A stretch of 64,000 nucleotides of DNA from Phycisphaerae bacterium (GCA_030432905.1 JAUILU010000001.1:496001-560000), one strand, 5' to 3'; numbered from the stretch's first letter, positions 1 through 10,018 are shown. Numbers and translations are program-made. Notes: generated by a model from the letters alone, not told the origin.

Positions 1-135
1 GTTGAGCACGACGTGCGGCACCGCGTCGGTCTCGGTGCTCGCGACACGGTCGATGATCGCGCTCAGCTCGTCGCTGAGCTGGGGATCGTCGGCAAGGTCA
101 ACCACCACAATGTCATCTGACCAGTCATTCAACAT
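1..135 (-). CDS. STAS-domain-like protein (anti-sigma-factor antagonist type), 3' part outside window
   Basis: Only the first 45 codons are in the window, read on the minus strand from an ATG at 133-135. The start, with the pattern 'DDIVVVDLADDPQLSDEL', has the alternating hydrophobic strand and following helix of STAS domains, and the last visible residues 'PHVVLN' fit the strand that leads into the STAS phosphorylation-loop region. The ATG lies 12 bp after the gyrA stop on the same strand, so it is probably co-transcribed with gyrA. The family call rests on a short N-terminus and is tentative; the phosphorylatable Ser/Thr would lie beyond the window edge. Confidence 0.5.
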   Translation of the reverse strand, partial: MLNDWSDDIVVVDLADDPQLSDELSAIIDRVASTETDAVPHVVLN

Positions 136-147
136 AACAGGGGCAGT

Positions 148-2862
148 CTACTCGTTCTCAGAGGCCGGTGTCTCGGGTTGGTCGTCAGAATCGCCCGTCT
201 CGGCCACTCTGGCGACCGCGACGACGGAATCACCGTCCTTTAACCCTACAACACGCACGCCCTGGGTGCCTCTGCTGTACTGACTGATAGATTTTACGGG
301 CATCCGAACCAGCTGGCCCTTGCGGGAGATCACGACGATGTCGTCCGAATCCATGACGATGCAGCCGGCCACAGAGGGTCCGTTGCGTTCGGTCGAGCGG
401 ATATCCCGCCGGCCCTTGCCGCCCCTGCTCTGGCTCCGCATCGGGCCAGATTCGGGCTGGACCCGGTACTCGTCGACGAGTGTCCGCTTGCCGTAACCGT
501 TGGCGGTGACCGTCAGCAGCGAGAGTGACGGGTCCACAGTCGCCGTCTGCTCGTCATCGCTCGGATCAGGCTGCATCGCGATGCGGTCGGCTGCGATTGC
601 GATGCTCCCGCCGGCGAGGTCGATGCCCTTGACACCCGCGGCGCCGCGGCCCATAAGCCTGACGTCGCCCTCGTTGAAACGGATCGACATCCCCTGATCC
701 GTCACGATCATCAGATCGTCCGAGCCCTCGGTCAGAAGCACGTTCAGGATTTCGTCGTCATCCTTCACGCCGACCGCGATCAGACCGGAACGGTTGACGT
801 TCTGGTACTCGCGCAGGGGCGTCCTCTTGACGATGCCGGCCTTGCTCACGAATGTGAGGTACTTGCCCTCGTCTGTAAAGTCATCGACCGTCAGGTACAC
901 GCGGGCGCGTTCGCCCTCGCGCAGGTTGACGAGGTTGACGATCGAGCGGCCCTTGCTCGTTCGGCTCATCTCGGGAAGCTCATACACCTTGAGCTTGAAG
1001 ACTCGCCCCTGATCGGTGAACACGAGCAAGTTGTCATGCGTGCTTGCCACGAAGACGCGTTCGATAAAATCGTCGTCCTTGGACTCGGAGGCGCGGACAC
1101 CTTTGCCGCCGCGCGCCTGAGAGCGGTATGTATCCAGCGGCAATCGCTTGGCGTAGCCCTGATGGCTGATCGTGACGGTGACCTCGTGCTCTTTGATGAG
1201 CGATTCGAGATCGATGTCGCCCGCCGCGTCTTGGATGTCGGTCAGCCTCGGGCTGTCGTACCGCTCCTTCATCTCAAGGCAGTCTTCCTTGAGAATGTCC
1301 AGCACGCGCTGGTGATCACCGAGGATCAGTTCGTAGCCCTCGATCTCGGCGACGATCTCGGCGTAGTCCTTGACGAGACGCTCGATCTCGAGGCCGGTCA
1401 GCTGGATCAGCCGCATGTTGCCGATGGTTTCAGCCTGAACGCGTGTGAGCAGCGCGCCGCCCACGTCGTCAAGAGCGCGGACCATGTTCAACATGCGTGC
1501 CGGGATTTTCGGCGCGTGCGGGTGATCCGCGGGGATCTGGAAGCGTTTCTCGACGAGCTTCTGGATCGCCTCTTCGCGGGTCTTGCTGCCGCGGATGATC
1601 GCGATGACCTCGTCGATGTCGCACACCGCGAAGATCATGCCCTCCAAGACGTGGGCTTTTTTCTTCGCCTCGCGGAGGAGGTGAGCCGTCCTTCTGCGGA
1701 CCACATCGACGCGGTGGTCGATGTAGAGCTGGAGCATCTCGAGCAGCGTCAGCGTCCTTGGGCGCCGGCCCACGAGCGCGATGTGGATCATGCTGAACGT
1801 CTGCTGCAACGGCGTGAACTGGTAGAGCTGGTTCTCGACGACCGCCGGGTCGCCCGACTTCTTGAGCTCGATCACGATCCGGGTCTGGGCGTTTCGGCCC
1901 GACTCGTTCCGCACGTCGGCGATGTCCTTGATCCGCTCTTCCTTGGCGGCCTCAACGATCTTCTCGACGAGGTTGTTCTGCACGAGCGAGTATGGGATCT
2001 GATCGATGACCAACGCCTGGCGGTTGCCCGATTCCTCAACGTGGCAGACGCCACGCATGGTGACCTTGCCGCGCCCGGTCGAGTAGGCGTCCATGATGCC
2101 GCGCCGGCCGAGGATGACACCGCCGGTCGGGAAGTCCGGGCCTTTGACACCGAGGCGTGTGACATTGCCGTCTTCGTCGACCTCGTCTGTCATAATGTCC
2201 GCGAGCGAGATGTCGGGGTTGTCGATCAGACGGGTGATCGCGTCGAAAATCTCGTTGGGATTGTGCGGCGGAAGACTGGTCGCCATGCCGACTGCGATGC
2301 CCATGCCGCCGTTGATGAGCAGGTTCGGGAATTTGCCCGGGAGGACCGAAGGTTCCTCGAGCCGATCGTCGTAGTTGGGCTGGAAGTCAACGGTGTCGAG
2401 TTTGATGTCCGCCATTAGGTCCATGGCGGCCCAGGTCATGCGCGACTCGGTGTATCGCATAGCCGCGGGCGGGTCGCCCTCGATCGAGCCGAAGTTGCCC
2501 TGCGGGTCGATCAGCGGCACACGCATTTTCCACTTCTGCGCCATTCCGACGAGGGTCGGGTAGATCACGGATTCGCCGTGCGGGTGGTAGTCGCCCGATG
2601 TGTTGCCCGCGATTTTGGCGCACTTGAGGTGCTTGCGGTTTGGGCGGAGGCCAAGGTCGTTCATCGCGACGAGGATGCGCCGCTGCGATGGCTTGAGGCC
2701 GTCACGGACATCGGGCAGGGCCCGGTCCATGATGGTGCTCATCGCATAGGTGAGGTAGCTGTTTCGAAGCTCGGATTCGATCTCAAGATCGACCACATTG
2801 CCGATGACGATCGGCCCTGATTGTTCCGGCTGTGGGGTCTGGCTTTCTTCGTTGTCGCTCAT
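148..2862 (-). CDS. gyrA: DNA gyrase subunit A
   Basis: A subunit of type IIA topoisomerase, which introduces negative supercoils together with GyrB. The 904 residues match usual GyrA length. Seen directly: the winged-helix/breakage domain near residues 30-480, catalytic Tyr137 in 'AAMRYTE', the quinolone-pocket segment '[11 protein letters not shown]' at about 92-102, and a C-terminal beta-pinwheel from about residue 500 with repeated strand signatures. The position aligned with E. coli Asp87 is Pro102 by eye. The GyrA box appears as 'QARGGKG', with a second similar 'QSRGGKG' further on. The tail is acidic. Start is the ATG at 2862. It is followed 12 bp later by the STAS-like gene; about 140 bp of apparent promoter region lies upstream. 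Confidence 0.97.
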   Translation of the reverse strand: MSDNEESQTPQPEQSGPIVIGNVVDLEIESELRNSYLTYAMSTIMDRALPDVRDGLKPSQRRILVAMNDLGLRPNRKHLKCAKIAGNTSGDYHPHGESVIYPTLVGMAQKWKMRVPLIDPQGNFGSIEGDPPAAMRYTESRMTWAAMDLMADIKLDTVDFQPNYDDRLEEPSVLPGKFPNLLINGGMGIAVGMATSLPPHNPNEIFDAITRLIDNPDISLADIMTDEVDEDGNVTRLGVKGPDFPTGGVILGRRGIMDAYSTGRGKVTMRGVCHVEESGNRQALVIDQIPYSLVQNNLVEKIVEAAKEERIKDIADVRNESGRNAQTRIVIELKKSGDPAVVENQLYQFTPLQQTFSMIHIALVGRRPRTLTLLEMLQLYIDHRVDVVRRRTAHLLREAKKKAHVLEGMIFAVCDIDEVIAIIRGSKTREEAIQKLVEKRFQIPADHPHAPKIPARMLNMVRALDDVGGALLTRVQAETIGNMRLIQLTGLEIERLVKDYAEIVAEIEGYELILGDHQRVLDILKEDCLEMKERYDSPRLTDIQDAAGDIDLESLIKEHEVTVTISHQGYAKRLPLDTYRSQARGGKGVRASESKDDDFIERVFVASTHDNLLVFTDQGRVFKLKVYELPEMSRTSKGRSIVNLVNLREGERARVYLTVDDFTDEGKYLTFVSKAGIVKRTPLREYQNVNRSGLIAVGVKDDDEILNVLLTEGSDDLMIVTDQGMSIRFNEGDVRLMGRGAAGVKGIDLAGGSIAIAADRIAMQPDPSDDEQTATVDPSLSLLTVTANGYGKRTLVDEYRVQPESGPMRSQSRGGKGRRDIRSTERNGPSVAGCIVMDSDDIVVISRKGQLVRMPVKSISQYSRGTQGVRVVGLKDGDSVVAVARVAETGDSDDQPETPASENE

Positions 2863-3005
2863 GCCTGCAAGGCTCCAGAGAGGCTGTGTTTGGCCTCAAA
2901 ATTGCGCACAACTATGGTAGGCTCGCACCCGAATCTGGACCCGTTTAGGCAACGTTTTTTGACCGGATTTCAAGGGCCTGATCGGGGCACCGAACGCCGT
3001 GTTTT

Positions 3006-4907
3006 TCAGGGCTGATCAGCTCTCGACGCGGCCGCCAGTCCATCCAGTGATTCGAGCGTTTCGCAGAGCGTCAGGAGCGTCATCGAGCTGGCCGAGATCG
3101 GCATCCGCTGGTCCCACACCGCGGCCCGGGTGCCCCACATCGCGGCCTCGGGATTCTGGTACATATGGGCTTCGTGCTCGCCCGCCGAGAGCTGCCTCAA
3201 GAACCTGAGCGAATCGAACAGATTGGACATCTCAGTGCCCAGTTCGTCGGGCTCCGTGAACCGCCGATCGCCGAGCATGACCGCGACGAACGACAAGGGC
3301 CTGACCGCCGACCACGTCGGGGCCGGGTTGCGGGCTGCTGTGAAGACAATCCCGCCGAGCAGATCAGGCGAGAGCCCTTCGAGGTCGGAAGCGGTCAGTT
3401 GGTACTCCCAGAGCGTGTTTCGCATCTGGCGAAGCGCGACCGCCGTCGGGATGTCGCCCTCGTCGGCGAGTTCGCGTTCGGCGTACCCGAGCCAAGGCAT
3501 CAGGGCCGGATACTGCCCTGGTGAATCCACGCGACGGCACGCGGGCATGATCTCGCTGGCTTTGTCAGTCTCTCCGAGACTCGCAAGCCCCCAGGCGATC
3601 ATCGGGCGCTCATAGGCGGGGAAGGTCTCGATGCGTTCGGAGACCGAGAGCAGTACGTTCCGCAAACGATCCTGTGTCGCGACGAGATCCTCTTCGATCG
3701 CAAGCTGTGGGCAAGCCACGACGAGCAGCGAGTCGGCGGGCAGACCGATGCGGTTGCCGTCGGCGATCAGCCTGAGCAGCGCGTTTGCATCGGCTGACGC
3801 CTCGTCGAGCGCTTGCTTGGCGAGTTCTTCATCATCAGTGATGCTTGCAAACCGTGTGAGCGCGTACATCCGCAGCGCTCGGTCAAAGGGCTCGGCTGCG
3901 TCGCTCGGTGTGCCCGCGACGGGCAAGTACATCCCGACCTCGCGCTTGCCGATGAGGAAACCAGCCAGCCCGTCTGACCATTCGTTGAGTGCTTCGCTCG
4001 ATCGCACAGCGTCGGGCAGTATGTGCTTGCCGCCGCGCTCGATGAGTCTCGCCTCGCTGCCCGGTGCGAGCTGCGCAACCTGCCGGGTCCTGAAACGAAG
4101 GACCGAAACGTTCTCCGCTGCGAGCACCTCTTCCAAGGGCCGGAGCGAAAGCTCGACATCGCCTGTCATCGCAGAGATCAATCGCTGCAGCGCGCTCGTT
4201 GCTTCCTGATTCATCCAGAGCATCTCGCCCGGGTAGGCCGCCGAGATGTAGTCGTCGATCCGCAGCGCCACGCCGTGGATACCCGGCACGAACAAGGCGG
4301 CGACCTGTTCGTAACTGCCTTGCCCGAGCGGCACGCCAGAGCCGGCAAGCTCGACACTGATCGTCATCTGACCGGCGGCGAGCCTGAGCCGATCCTCGGC
4401 CATCGCGTCATTGACCACCGGCAACCGTTCACGGGCTTGTGCGATCGCGAGCCGGGCGGCTTCGGGCAGTGAGAGCGCCCCGGCGCCGTAGACGGTGCCG
4501 ATACCCATAACCTTACCGTCGAAGCGGAGCGTAATGCACGCCCCAACTACGCTCGGCCCCTGGGCATCCTCGGGGACTTCGAGATTCCTGATCCAAGGCT
4601 CGGCTAGCTCGTACGCGTCTAGCGTCTCGATCAGCCCGGGCGGCTCGTCCGAGGGGGTGCCGTCTTGGGCTTTTACGATTCCGGGTCCGAGAACCGTGAA
4701 AATCAGGGCGGCCAGCGCGCACACCAGGGTGTTGCCGTGGTACAACACACGCTGCACGGATGTGGTGCGAGGGCAACCGGCCCTCACGAACGACCTTGAA
4801 AGACCTCTGCGAAGGACCGCGGAGCCGCTTGCCCGAGTTTGGCACAGCGGTTGCCTTCTGCATAGTGAACTTAAGAGGTGATTCGACATGAGCCAGACCA
4901 TCTTCAC
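3006..4907 (-). CDS. Exported protein of unknown function
   Basis: Open frame of 633 codons. A good signal peptide (about 20 hydrophobic residues ending 'GIVKA|QD') begins only at about residue 55, so the real start may be one of the in-frame GTG/TTG codons at 4745-4757; no clear ribosome-binding site decides it. The first ~50 residues are Arg/Ser/Cys-rich and look like non-coding frame. The mature protein is about 560 residues: an N-terminal alpha/beta region ('CITLRFDGKVMGIGTVYGAG') and a C-terminal helical region with repeat-like helices resembling TPR-type packing. No catalytic motif recognised. It sits between gyrA and rpsA on the same strand but with its own spacing of about 140 and 230 bp. 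Confidence 0.6.
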   Translation of the reverse strand: MKMVWLMSNHLLSSLCRRQPLCQTRASGSAVLRRGLSRSFVRAGCPRTTSVQRVLYHGNTLVCALAALIFTVLGPGIVKAQDGTPSDEPPGLIETLDAYELAEPWIRNLEVPEDAQGPSVVGACITLRFDGKVMGIGTVYGAGALSLPEAARLAIAQARERLPVVNDAMAEDRLRLAAGQMTISVELAGSGVPLGQGSYEQVAALFVPGIHGVALRIDDYISAAYPGEMLWMNQEATSALQRLISAMTGDVELSLRPLEEVLAAENVSVLRFRTRQVAQLAPGSEARLIERGGKHILPDAVRSSEALNEWSDGLAGFLIGKREVGMYLPVAGTPSDAAEPFDRALRMYALTRFASITDDEELAKQALDEASADANALLRLIADGNRIGLPADSLLVVACPQLAIEEDLVATQDRLRNVLLSVSERIETFPAYERPMIAWGLASLGETDKASEIMPACRRVDSPGQYPALMPWLGYAERELADEGDIPTAVALRQMRNTLWEYQLTASDLEGLSPDLLGGIVFTAARNPAPTWSAVRPLSFVAVMLGDRRFTEPDELGTEMSNLFDSLRFLRQLSAGEHEAHMYQNPEAAMWGTRAAVWDQRMPISASSMTLLTLCETLESLDGLAAASRADQP

Positions 4908-4965
4908 TCCCCACCGCCAGCGTATCGCGACTCTCGTGGTTCTCTGCTTCCTCGCGCTCTGCTAG
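4888..4965 (+). CDS. Possible 25-residue hydrophobic small protein
   Basis: ATG at 4888 is preceded by 'AGAGGTG' with 7 nt spacing, a good ribosome-binding site. It encodes 25 residues: a basic start with His/Arg, then a hydrophobic run (IATLVVLCFLALC), and TAG at 4963. A terminator-like hairpin follows 46 bp later (5011-5038), so a short plus-strand transcription unit is conceivable. It overlaps the doubtful N-terminal extension of the exported protein on the other strand. No homologue recognised; it may be chance. Confidence 0.25.
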   Translation: MSQTIFTPHRQRIATLVVLCFLALC

Positions 4966-5010
4966 AACACGACGTTCACTTTCTCATTGTAACTGCTGAT
5001 TGGTGAGACC

Positions 5011-5038
5011 ACCCGAAGGCGAAAAGCCCGGGTTTGTT
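5011..5038 (+). terminator. Candidate terminator after the small ORF
   Basis: ACCCG (5011-5015) pairs with CGGGT (5029-5033), and GGC (5018-5020) with GCC (5026-5028), around a GAAAA loop with an AA bulge. TTGTT follows. Reading on the plus strand, it is the expected shape of a weak intrinsic terminator. Confidence 0.35.
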
Positions 5039-5071
5039 GCCGTTTTGCAACCTCCAAGTATGCGCAAGAAA

Positions 5072-5097
5072 CCGGCCCCGACGATTGTCGGGGCCGG
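5072..5097 (-). terminator. Terminator hairpin downstream of rpsA
   Basis: Perfect 11-bp stem: CCGGCCCCGAC (5072-5082) and GTCGGGGCCGG (5087-5097) with a 4-nt loop, 42 bp after the rpsA stop. On the minus strand it is followed by only a short T run (TTTCTT), so termination there would depend mainly on the very strong stem. Confidence 0.7.
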
Positions 5098-5139
5098 AGT
5101 GGTTTTGTGTGCGAGGCTTAGGCTGCGATCAGCTCTTGA

Positions 5140-6903
5140 TTAGAACTGGATCTTGTCGGTGCCCATCGCGCCGTGGTCGTCCATGCCGCCGCGGGTCGGA
5201 CCGAGGTCGCCGCCGAAGTTGTCGCCGCCACCGTCGCCGAGGTCGTCGCCGCCGGCCGCGGAGGTGTCGCCCCACTGCGCCCGCTTGAGCGAGAGGCCGA
5301 TCTTGCGATCCGACGAGTCGACACGGAGGATCTTGACGTCCACCTCTTCACCCGACTTGACGACGTCGAGCGGGTTCTCGACCTTGTGATCGGCGAGCTC
5401 GGAGATGTGGAGCAGGCCTTCGAGGTCGTCTTCCAGCTCGACGAAGACGCCGAAGTTGGTGACCTTGGTGACCTCGCCGCGGACAACCATGCCCGGCTTG
5501 TAGTGCTCGGGGATGAGGTGCAGCCACGGGTCCTCGGAGAGCTGCTTGACGCCGAGGCTGATGCGCTGCTTCTCCTGATCGACTTCGAGAACGACAGCCT
5601 TGACGACGTCGCCCTTCTTGTGAAGCTCGTTCGGGTGCGTGACCTTCTTGGTCCACGACATGTCCGAGACGTGCAGGAGGCCATCGATGCCTGGCTCGAT
5701 CTCGACGAACGCGCCGTAGTTGGCCAGGTTGCGGACCTCGCCCTCGATGATGGTGCCCGGGGGGTACTTCTCTGCGACGAGCTCCCACGGGTTGACCTCG
5801 ATCTGCTTCATGCCGAGGCTGATTTCCTGCTTGTTCTTGTCGATGTCGAGAACAACGACCTCGACTTCCTGACCCGGCTCGAGCATCTCGGACGGGTGGT
5901 TGACGCGGCGGGTCCATGACATCTCGGAGATATGCACGAGACCCTCGACGCCCTCGCCCAGCTTGATGAACGCGCCGTAGGACATGATCGAAACGACCTC
6001 GCCCTTGAGGCGGCTGCCGACCGGGAACTTTGCCTCGATCTCTTCCCACGGGCTGGTCTCGGTCTGCTTGAGGCCGAGCGCGATCTTCTCGCGTTCGTGG
6101 TCGATGTTGAGGATCTTGACTTCGATCTCCTGATCGACCTTGACCATCTCGGATGGATGGTTGATGCGGGACCAGGACATGTCGGTGATGTGCAGCAGAC
6201 CGTCGATGCCGCCGAGATCGACGAACGCGCCGAAGTCTGCGATGTTCTTGACGGTGCCCTTGACGATGTCGCCCTCGTTGATCTTGTCGAGGAGACGCTT
6301 CTTGGCGGCGCCACGCTCGTCCTCAACCAGCTTGCGGCGGCTGATGACGATGTTGCGGCGCTCGATGTCGATCTTGAGGATCTGAGCACGGATCTTGCGG
6401 CCGATGAACTCGCCAACATCGCCCGGGCGACGGATATCGACCTGACTTGCGGGGAGGAAGACGGGCACGCCGATGTCGACGAGCAGGCCGCCCTTGATCT
6501 TGCGCATGACTGTGCCCTCGACCTCGTCACCCTCGTTGGTCGAGTCGGTGATGCGGTGCCAGGCGATCTGGCGGTCGGCCTTGCGCTTGGAGAGTTGGAT
6601 CAGGCCCGACTCGTCTTCGAGTGCTTCGAGGAGCACGTCGATGGAGTCGCCGACGCGGACTTCGTCGTCGCCGAACTCTTCTTTGTTTACAAGGCCTTCG
6701 CTCTTGAGGCCGACCTCGATGACAACGTCATCACCGGCCATGCCGATGATCTTGCCCTTGATGAGCTTGCCGGGCTTGAGGTCCTGGAGTTGGTCGCCCA
6801 GAAAGGCGTCCATCCCGGACTCGGCGCCCATTGCACCCTTGAGCATTGCTTCCGCTTCGGCGTCATCAAAGCCGAGCGACGCGATCAGCGTCTCGTCAAC
6901 CAT
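5140..6903 (-). CDS. rpsA: 30S ribosomal protein S1, six S1 domains
   Basis: RNA-binding ribosomal protein needed for initiation on structured mRNAs. The 587 residues hold six S1/OB repeats, starting near residues 45, 126, 213, 299, 385 and 472. Repeats 3-6 carry the classic 'G.V..I..FGAFV.L..G.(D/E)GL(L/V)H.S(D/E)MSW' pattern; repeats 1 and 2 are diverged, as usual for the ribosome-binding end. The tail is rich in Gly and Asp and ends in 'DKIQF'. Start ATG at 6903. A long 5' leader lies upstream, and a strong hairpin follows. Confidence 0.95.
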   Translation of the reverse strand: MVDETLIASLGFDDAEAEAMLKGAMGAESGMDAFLGDQLQDLKPGKLIKGKIIGMAGDDVVIEVGLKSEGLVNKEEFGDDEVRVGDSIDVLLEALEDESGLIQLSKRKADRQIAWHRITDSTNEGDEVEGTVMRKIKGGLLVDIGVPVFLPASQVDIRRPGDVGEFIGRKIRAQILKIDIERRNIVISRRKLVEDERGAAKKRLLDKINEGDIVKGTVKNIADFGAFVDLGGIDGLLHITDMSWSRINHPSEMVKVDQEIEVKILNIDHEREKIALGLKQTETSPWEEIEAKFPVGSRLKGEVVSIMSYGAFIKLGEGVEGLVHISEMSWTRRVNHPSEMLEPGQEVEVVVLDIDKNKQEISLGMKQIEVNPWELVAEKYPPGTIIEGEVRNLANYGAFVEIEPGIDGLLHVSDMSWTKKVTHPNELHKKGDVVKAVVLEVDQEKQRISLGVKQLSEDPWLHLIPEHYKPGMVVRGEVTKVTNFGVFVELEDDLEGLLHISELADHKVENPLDVVKSGEEVDVKILRVDSSDRKIGLSLKRAQWGDTSAAGGDDLGDGGGDNFGGDLGPTRGGMDDHGAMGTDKIQF

Positions 6904-7170
6904 TCGTTTTCTGTGTCCTTTCCCGACCCTCCGCGAGTCTCGGCTCGTCCCGTCGCGAACGGGTGCCGGCTGGCGGTGTCGGCTTGTCTCGCGGCCGGGG
7001 AACCCGATCCGCGGCCCCTCTGGGGCGGCAAGGGTCTATCAGCTCTATCCAAGCCTAAGGCAACGCACCCAAGGCCTGCCCGCATCGCGAACGCGGGTCC
7101 CAACAGTAGCACCGCATCGGCGCTATGCCAAGCTTTCTAAAGGGGTTTCGCTACTTCTTAGCCGACCCGC
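6904..7170 (-). other. Long leader/intergenic region upstream of rpsA
   Basis: 267 bp without a credible gene. It contains short inverted repeats, CCCGT..ACGGG (about 6948-6962) and CCCGC..GCGGG (about 7079-7097). S1 mRNAs are autoregulated through their leaders in other bacteria, so a structured leader is plausible, but no known element was recognised. Confidence 0.3.
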
Positions 7171-7542
7171 TCACCGGTTCAGGGAACCCAGATGGAGCAG
7201 GATCTCGGGCAGATTGTGATCAAACGCGCCCCGGGTCAGGACCTCGTCCGCGCCGGCCTGCCTGGCCTCGTCGAACAACTCCTTGTGGACGTGCGGGCCG
7301 AACGCGACCACACGGATCCGCCGATGGCCCTCGTCGGCGCCCGGGCCCTTGAGTCGGCCGACTAGTTCGAGCGCGGCCTCCGGAGAATCCAGGTCCACGA
7401 TCAACGCGGATATGTCTGAATCGGCGAGACGAGCTTCGAGCATGTCGATCGACCGGACCGGCCTCGCCTCGACACCGATCGCTTCGGCAGTACTCTTAAT
7501 CCGAGTGGCCCAGATCAGATCCGCTGCCAGGTAGACGATCAT
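7171..7542 (-). CDS. CheY-like receiver-fold protein, probably atypical
   Basis: 123 residues with the alternating pattern of a response-regulator receiver: 'MIVYLAADLIW' at strand 1, 'ALIVDLDSPEAAL' at strand 3 with a possible phospho-acceptor Asp, 'RVVAFGPHV' at strand 4 and 'AGADEVLTRG' at strand 5. The acidic pair normally found after strand 1 is replaced (AADL) and the Lys of strand 5 is Arg, so it may be a pseudo-receiver. No output domain. It diverges from the glutamate dehydrogenase gene across a 227-bp spacer. Confidence 0.6.
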   Translation of the reverse strand: MIVYLAADLIWATRIKSTAEAIGVEARPVRSIDMLEARLADSDISALIVDLDSPEAALELVGRLKGPGADEGHRRIRVVAFGPHVHKELFDEARQAGADEVLTRGAFDHNLPEILLHLGSLNR

Positions 7543-7595
7543 GTAGTTTCCCCTCGGTGTGGTTTGTTGTTTGCCCGACCAAAACCTTCACGGGT

Positions 7596-7607
7596 TTTGT
7601 ATACAAA
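7596..7607. promoter_or_regulatory. Perfect 12-bp palindrome in the divergent spacer
   Basis: TTTGTATACAAA is a perfect inverted repeat midway between the receiver gene (start 7542) and gdh (start about 7770). Its position suits an operator for either gene; no regulator is identified. Confidence 0.3.
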
Positions 7608-7769
7608 GCTGCTGGAAATTATTGAGGCCCCAAGTCTAGCGGGCTAGCGTTCAAGCTAACGACGTCTGATTCTGGTTCAGAACGCCGTACTCAGAGTAAT
7701 CGGGGCTTGTTTTTGATGGAATCAAGCCCGCCGGTGCCGAATGCTGGCCCCAACCGGAGTGTGTTTTCG

Positions 7770-9164
7770 ATGAGCACGACAGCGACAGATGTGAACAAGT
7801 CCAACGCCAACGCGAGCGGCACCGAATGGGACCCGATCTTTGACGAGGTCGGCCTGCCCAAGGATCCCTCGAACATCTACACCCAGACCGTGGCGTCGAT
7901 GCTGCAGGCCGCCGAGATCGTGAACCTGCGTCATCGAGTTCGCATCATTCTTGCTCAGCCCAAAAACGAAATCATGGTGCACTTCCCGGTCCGCATGGAC
8001 GACGGCCACCACAAGCTCTTCAAGGGATACCGGGTCCAGCACAACAACGCAGTCGGCCCCTACAAAGGCGGCCTCCGCTTCCACCCGGACGTCCACCTCG
8101 ACGACGTCAAGAGCCTCGCGTTCCTCATGACCATGAAGTGCGCACTCGTCCGAGTCCCCTTCGGCGGCGGCAAGGGCGGCGTCAACTGCAACCCGCGCGA
8201 ACTCAGCATCGGTGAACTCGAACGCGTCTCCCGCCGATTCACCGCGGCGATCGCGAACGACATCGGCCCGGACTACGACATCCCCGCACCGGACGTCGGC
8301 ACCAACTCACAGATCATGGCTTGGATCGCTGATACCTACGGCGCACTCTCGGGTCGCCACGGCCCGGCGGACCCGTTCGCGGTTGTCACTGGCAAGCCCA
8401 TCGCCGTCGGTGGCAGCCTCGGACGCGAGAAAGCGACCGGTCAGGGTGTTGTGGACGTGCTCCGCGAGATGCTGCCCGATCTCGATATCCCGATCGAGGA
8501 CATGCGCGTCAGCCTGCTCGGCTTTGGCAACGTGGGCTCCTGGGCTGCCAAGATTCTCAGCGACCTCGGCGCCAACGTTGTTGCGGTCATGGACCACACC
8601 GGCTCCATCCGCAACACCGAGGGACTCGATGTGTACGCACTTGCCGACCATGTCGCGCAGAACGGCGGCGTCGCGGGCTTCGAGAAGAAGACCGGCACCG
8701 GCGGCGGCAGCGGGCGACACTGCGGCGAGGGCTGCGACGTCATCACCGAAGACGAGTTCTGGGAGACCCCTGTCGATGTCTTCATCCCTGCGGCTCTCGA
8801 AGGTATGGTCGACGAGAAGCGCGCCAAGCAGCTTCACTGCCGAGTTGTCGCCGAGGCGGCGAACGCACCCACCACGCCCGAGGGCGACGCGGTGCTCGCT
8901 TCACGCGGCATCGAGGTCATCCCCGACATGCTCTGCAACGCGGGCGGCGTGACCGTGTCCTACTTCGAGTGGGTCCAGAACCGCTCGAACGTGACATGGG
9001 ACGTCGAGCAGGTGGACCGCGAGCTCAACCGCATCATGTGCATGGCGGCCCGCAGGACCATCGTTGCCAAGCAGAAGTACGACACCAACATGCGGACCGC
9101 GGCCTACATCGCGGCCGTCGAGCACCTTGGCGATATCTACAACCATCGCGGCATTTGGCCGTAA
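7770..9164 (+). CDS. Glutamate (Glu/Leu/Phe/Val-type) dehydrogenase
   Basis: Oxidative deamination of glutamate to 2-oxoglutarate and ammonia, or the reverse. Seen: the substrate-domain segments 'KGGLRFHPDV' and 'PFGGGKGGV' with catalytic and substrate Lys residues, 'PAPDVGTN', and the Rossmann motif 'GFGNVG'. Start taken at ATG 7770 with GGAG 10 nt upstream; an in-frame ATG at 7716 would add 18 residues. Length 464. A Gly-rich insertion with 'GGGSGRHCGEGC' near residue 310 is unusual for the family. Coenzyme specificity cannot be read safely. A strong terminator follows. Confidence 0.93.
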   Translation: MSTTATDVNKSNANASGTEWDPIFDEVGLPKDPSNIYTQTVASMLQAAEIVNLRHRVRIILAQPKNEIMVHFPVRMDDGHHKLFKGYRVQHNNAVGPYKGGLRFHPDVHLDDVKSLAFLMTMKCALVRVPFGGGKGGVNCNPRELSIGELERVSRRFTAAIANDIGPDYDIPAPDVGTNSQIMAWIADTYGALSGRHGPADPFAVVTGKPIAVGGSLGREKATGQGVVDVLREMLPDLDIPIEDMRVSLLGFGNVGSWAAKILSDLGANVVAVMDHTGSIRNTEGLDVYALADHVAQNGGVAGFEKKTGTGGGSGRHCGEGCDVITEDEFWETPVDVFIPAALEGMVDEKRAKQLHCRVVAEAANAPTTPEGDAVLASRGIEVIPDMLCNAGGVTVSYFEWVQNRSNVTWDVEQVDRELNRIMCMAARRTIVAKQKYDTNMRTAAYIAAVEHLGDIYNHRGIWP

Positions 9165-9184
9165 GCCTTACAACCAGTTTAAAA

Positions 9185-9219
9185 CAAAAGCCCCTCGCAC
9201 GCTCGCGAGGGGCTTTTTC
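9185..9219. terminator. Bidirectional intrinsic terminator
   Basis: GCCCCTCGC (9190-9198) pairs with GCGAGGGGC (9205-9213); the stem is preceded by AAAA and followed by TTTTT. It can end both the gdh transcript and the convergent minus-strand gene at 9240. Confidence 0.9.
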
Positions 9220-9239
9220 TTGGTTAGCTGTTTGAGTGC

Positions 9240-9896
9240 TTATCGCCGGCGGCGTGTTGCGGCGAAACCAACCAGACTGAACACAGCGGCGCTGCTCGGA
9301 GCCGGGATCTCTCGGATCGAGATGTTGTTGATCTGGATCAGCCGGAACGCGCTGCCATTGGCCACGCCGTACTGGGCAATGGTCGCATCGCCCACATCGA
9401 CGGACGACGGGATATCCAGCCCATCGATAAAGTCACTCGGTGTCGCGGTGACCGACTCAAGCTGGAACGCAAAGAAGTCGATCGGCTGACCGTCTGTGAG
9501 CATCCCGATGTCGAAGGCATCCTGATACATGCCGGGATAGTTTGCTGTGGCGTTGTCAAGGATGCCGAACGCGCCACCTACGTCGTCGCCGGTCCTGGAG
9601 AACGAGATTGCCGAGGACTGGAACGACATCGCGGCGTAAATATCCGGGTCGAACCAAAGTCGCCCGGTTTCGTCGCTGACCGACGATTCCACGCTCGAAT
9701 CGATTGTGAACGAGTACTGCGTGGTCATGCCCGGCGTGAGGTTCTCAAGCGGGTTGCCCGGCGTGATGTCGCGCGACTCGTTGGTCACGGTGCCGAAGAA
9801 CGTGAATTCGTAGAGCTGGGCGGACGCTGAACTTACGCAAAGCCCGGCAGCCGCGGCGTACATCGAGAATCTAACAATTGGACGGTTGAATCTCAT
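9240..9896 (-). CDS. PEP-CTERM-like exported protein
   Basis: 218 residues from the ATG at 9896, which has GAAAGGAAA upstream. The N-terminus is a signal peptide ending 'SSASA|Q'. The body is beta-rich, with 'YEFTFFGTVTNE' and 'TTQYSFTIDSS', typical of secreted PEP-CTERM proteins of planctomycetes. The C-terminus has 'IPAPSS', a short hydrophobic helix and four Arg: the signal recognised by exosortase-type sorting enzymes. Function unknown. No exosortase gene lies in this window. Confidence 0.8.
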   Translation of the reverse strand: MRFNRPIVRFSMYAAAAGLCVSSASAQLYEFTFFGTVTNESRDITPGNPLENLTPGMTTQYSFTIDSSVESSVSDETGRLWFDPDIYAAMSFQSSAISFSRTGDDVGGAFGILDNATANYPGMYQDAFDIGMLTDGQPIDFFAFQLESVTATPSDFIDGLDIPSSVDVGDATIAQYGVANGSAFRLIQINNISIREIPAPSSAAVFSLVGFAATRRRR

Positions 9897-10018
9897 GACG
9901 TGTTTCCTTTCACCCCACGTCTGATAATGAGATTGTACTGAGTTTTGCTCGGGACGCAACACATCAGTGAAATCAACACGAACTATTGAAGACTCTTCGT
10001 CCGCATGTATACAGAGAA

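Noticed and set aside
1036..2418. 460-residue open frame on the plus strand opposite gyrA
   Set aside because: It is antisense to an unmistakable GyrA; the composition (long Asp/Val/Arg/Leu runs) is what high-GC codon bias gives on the opposite strand.
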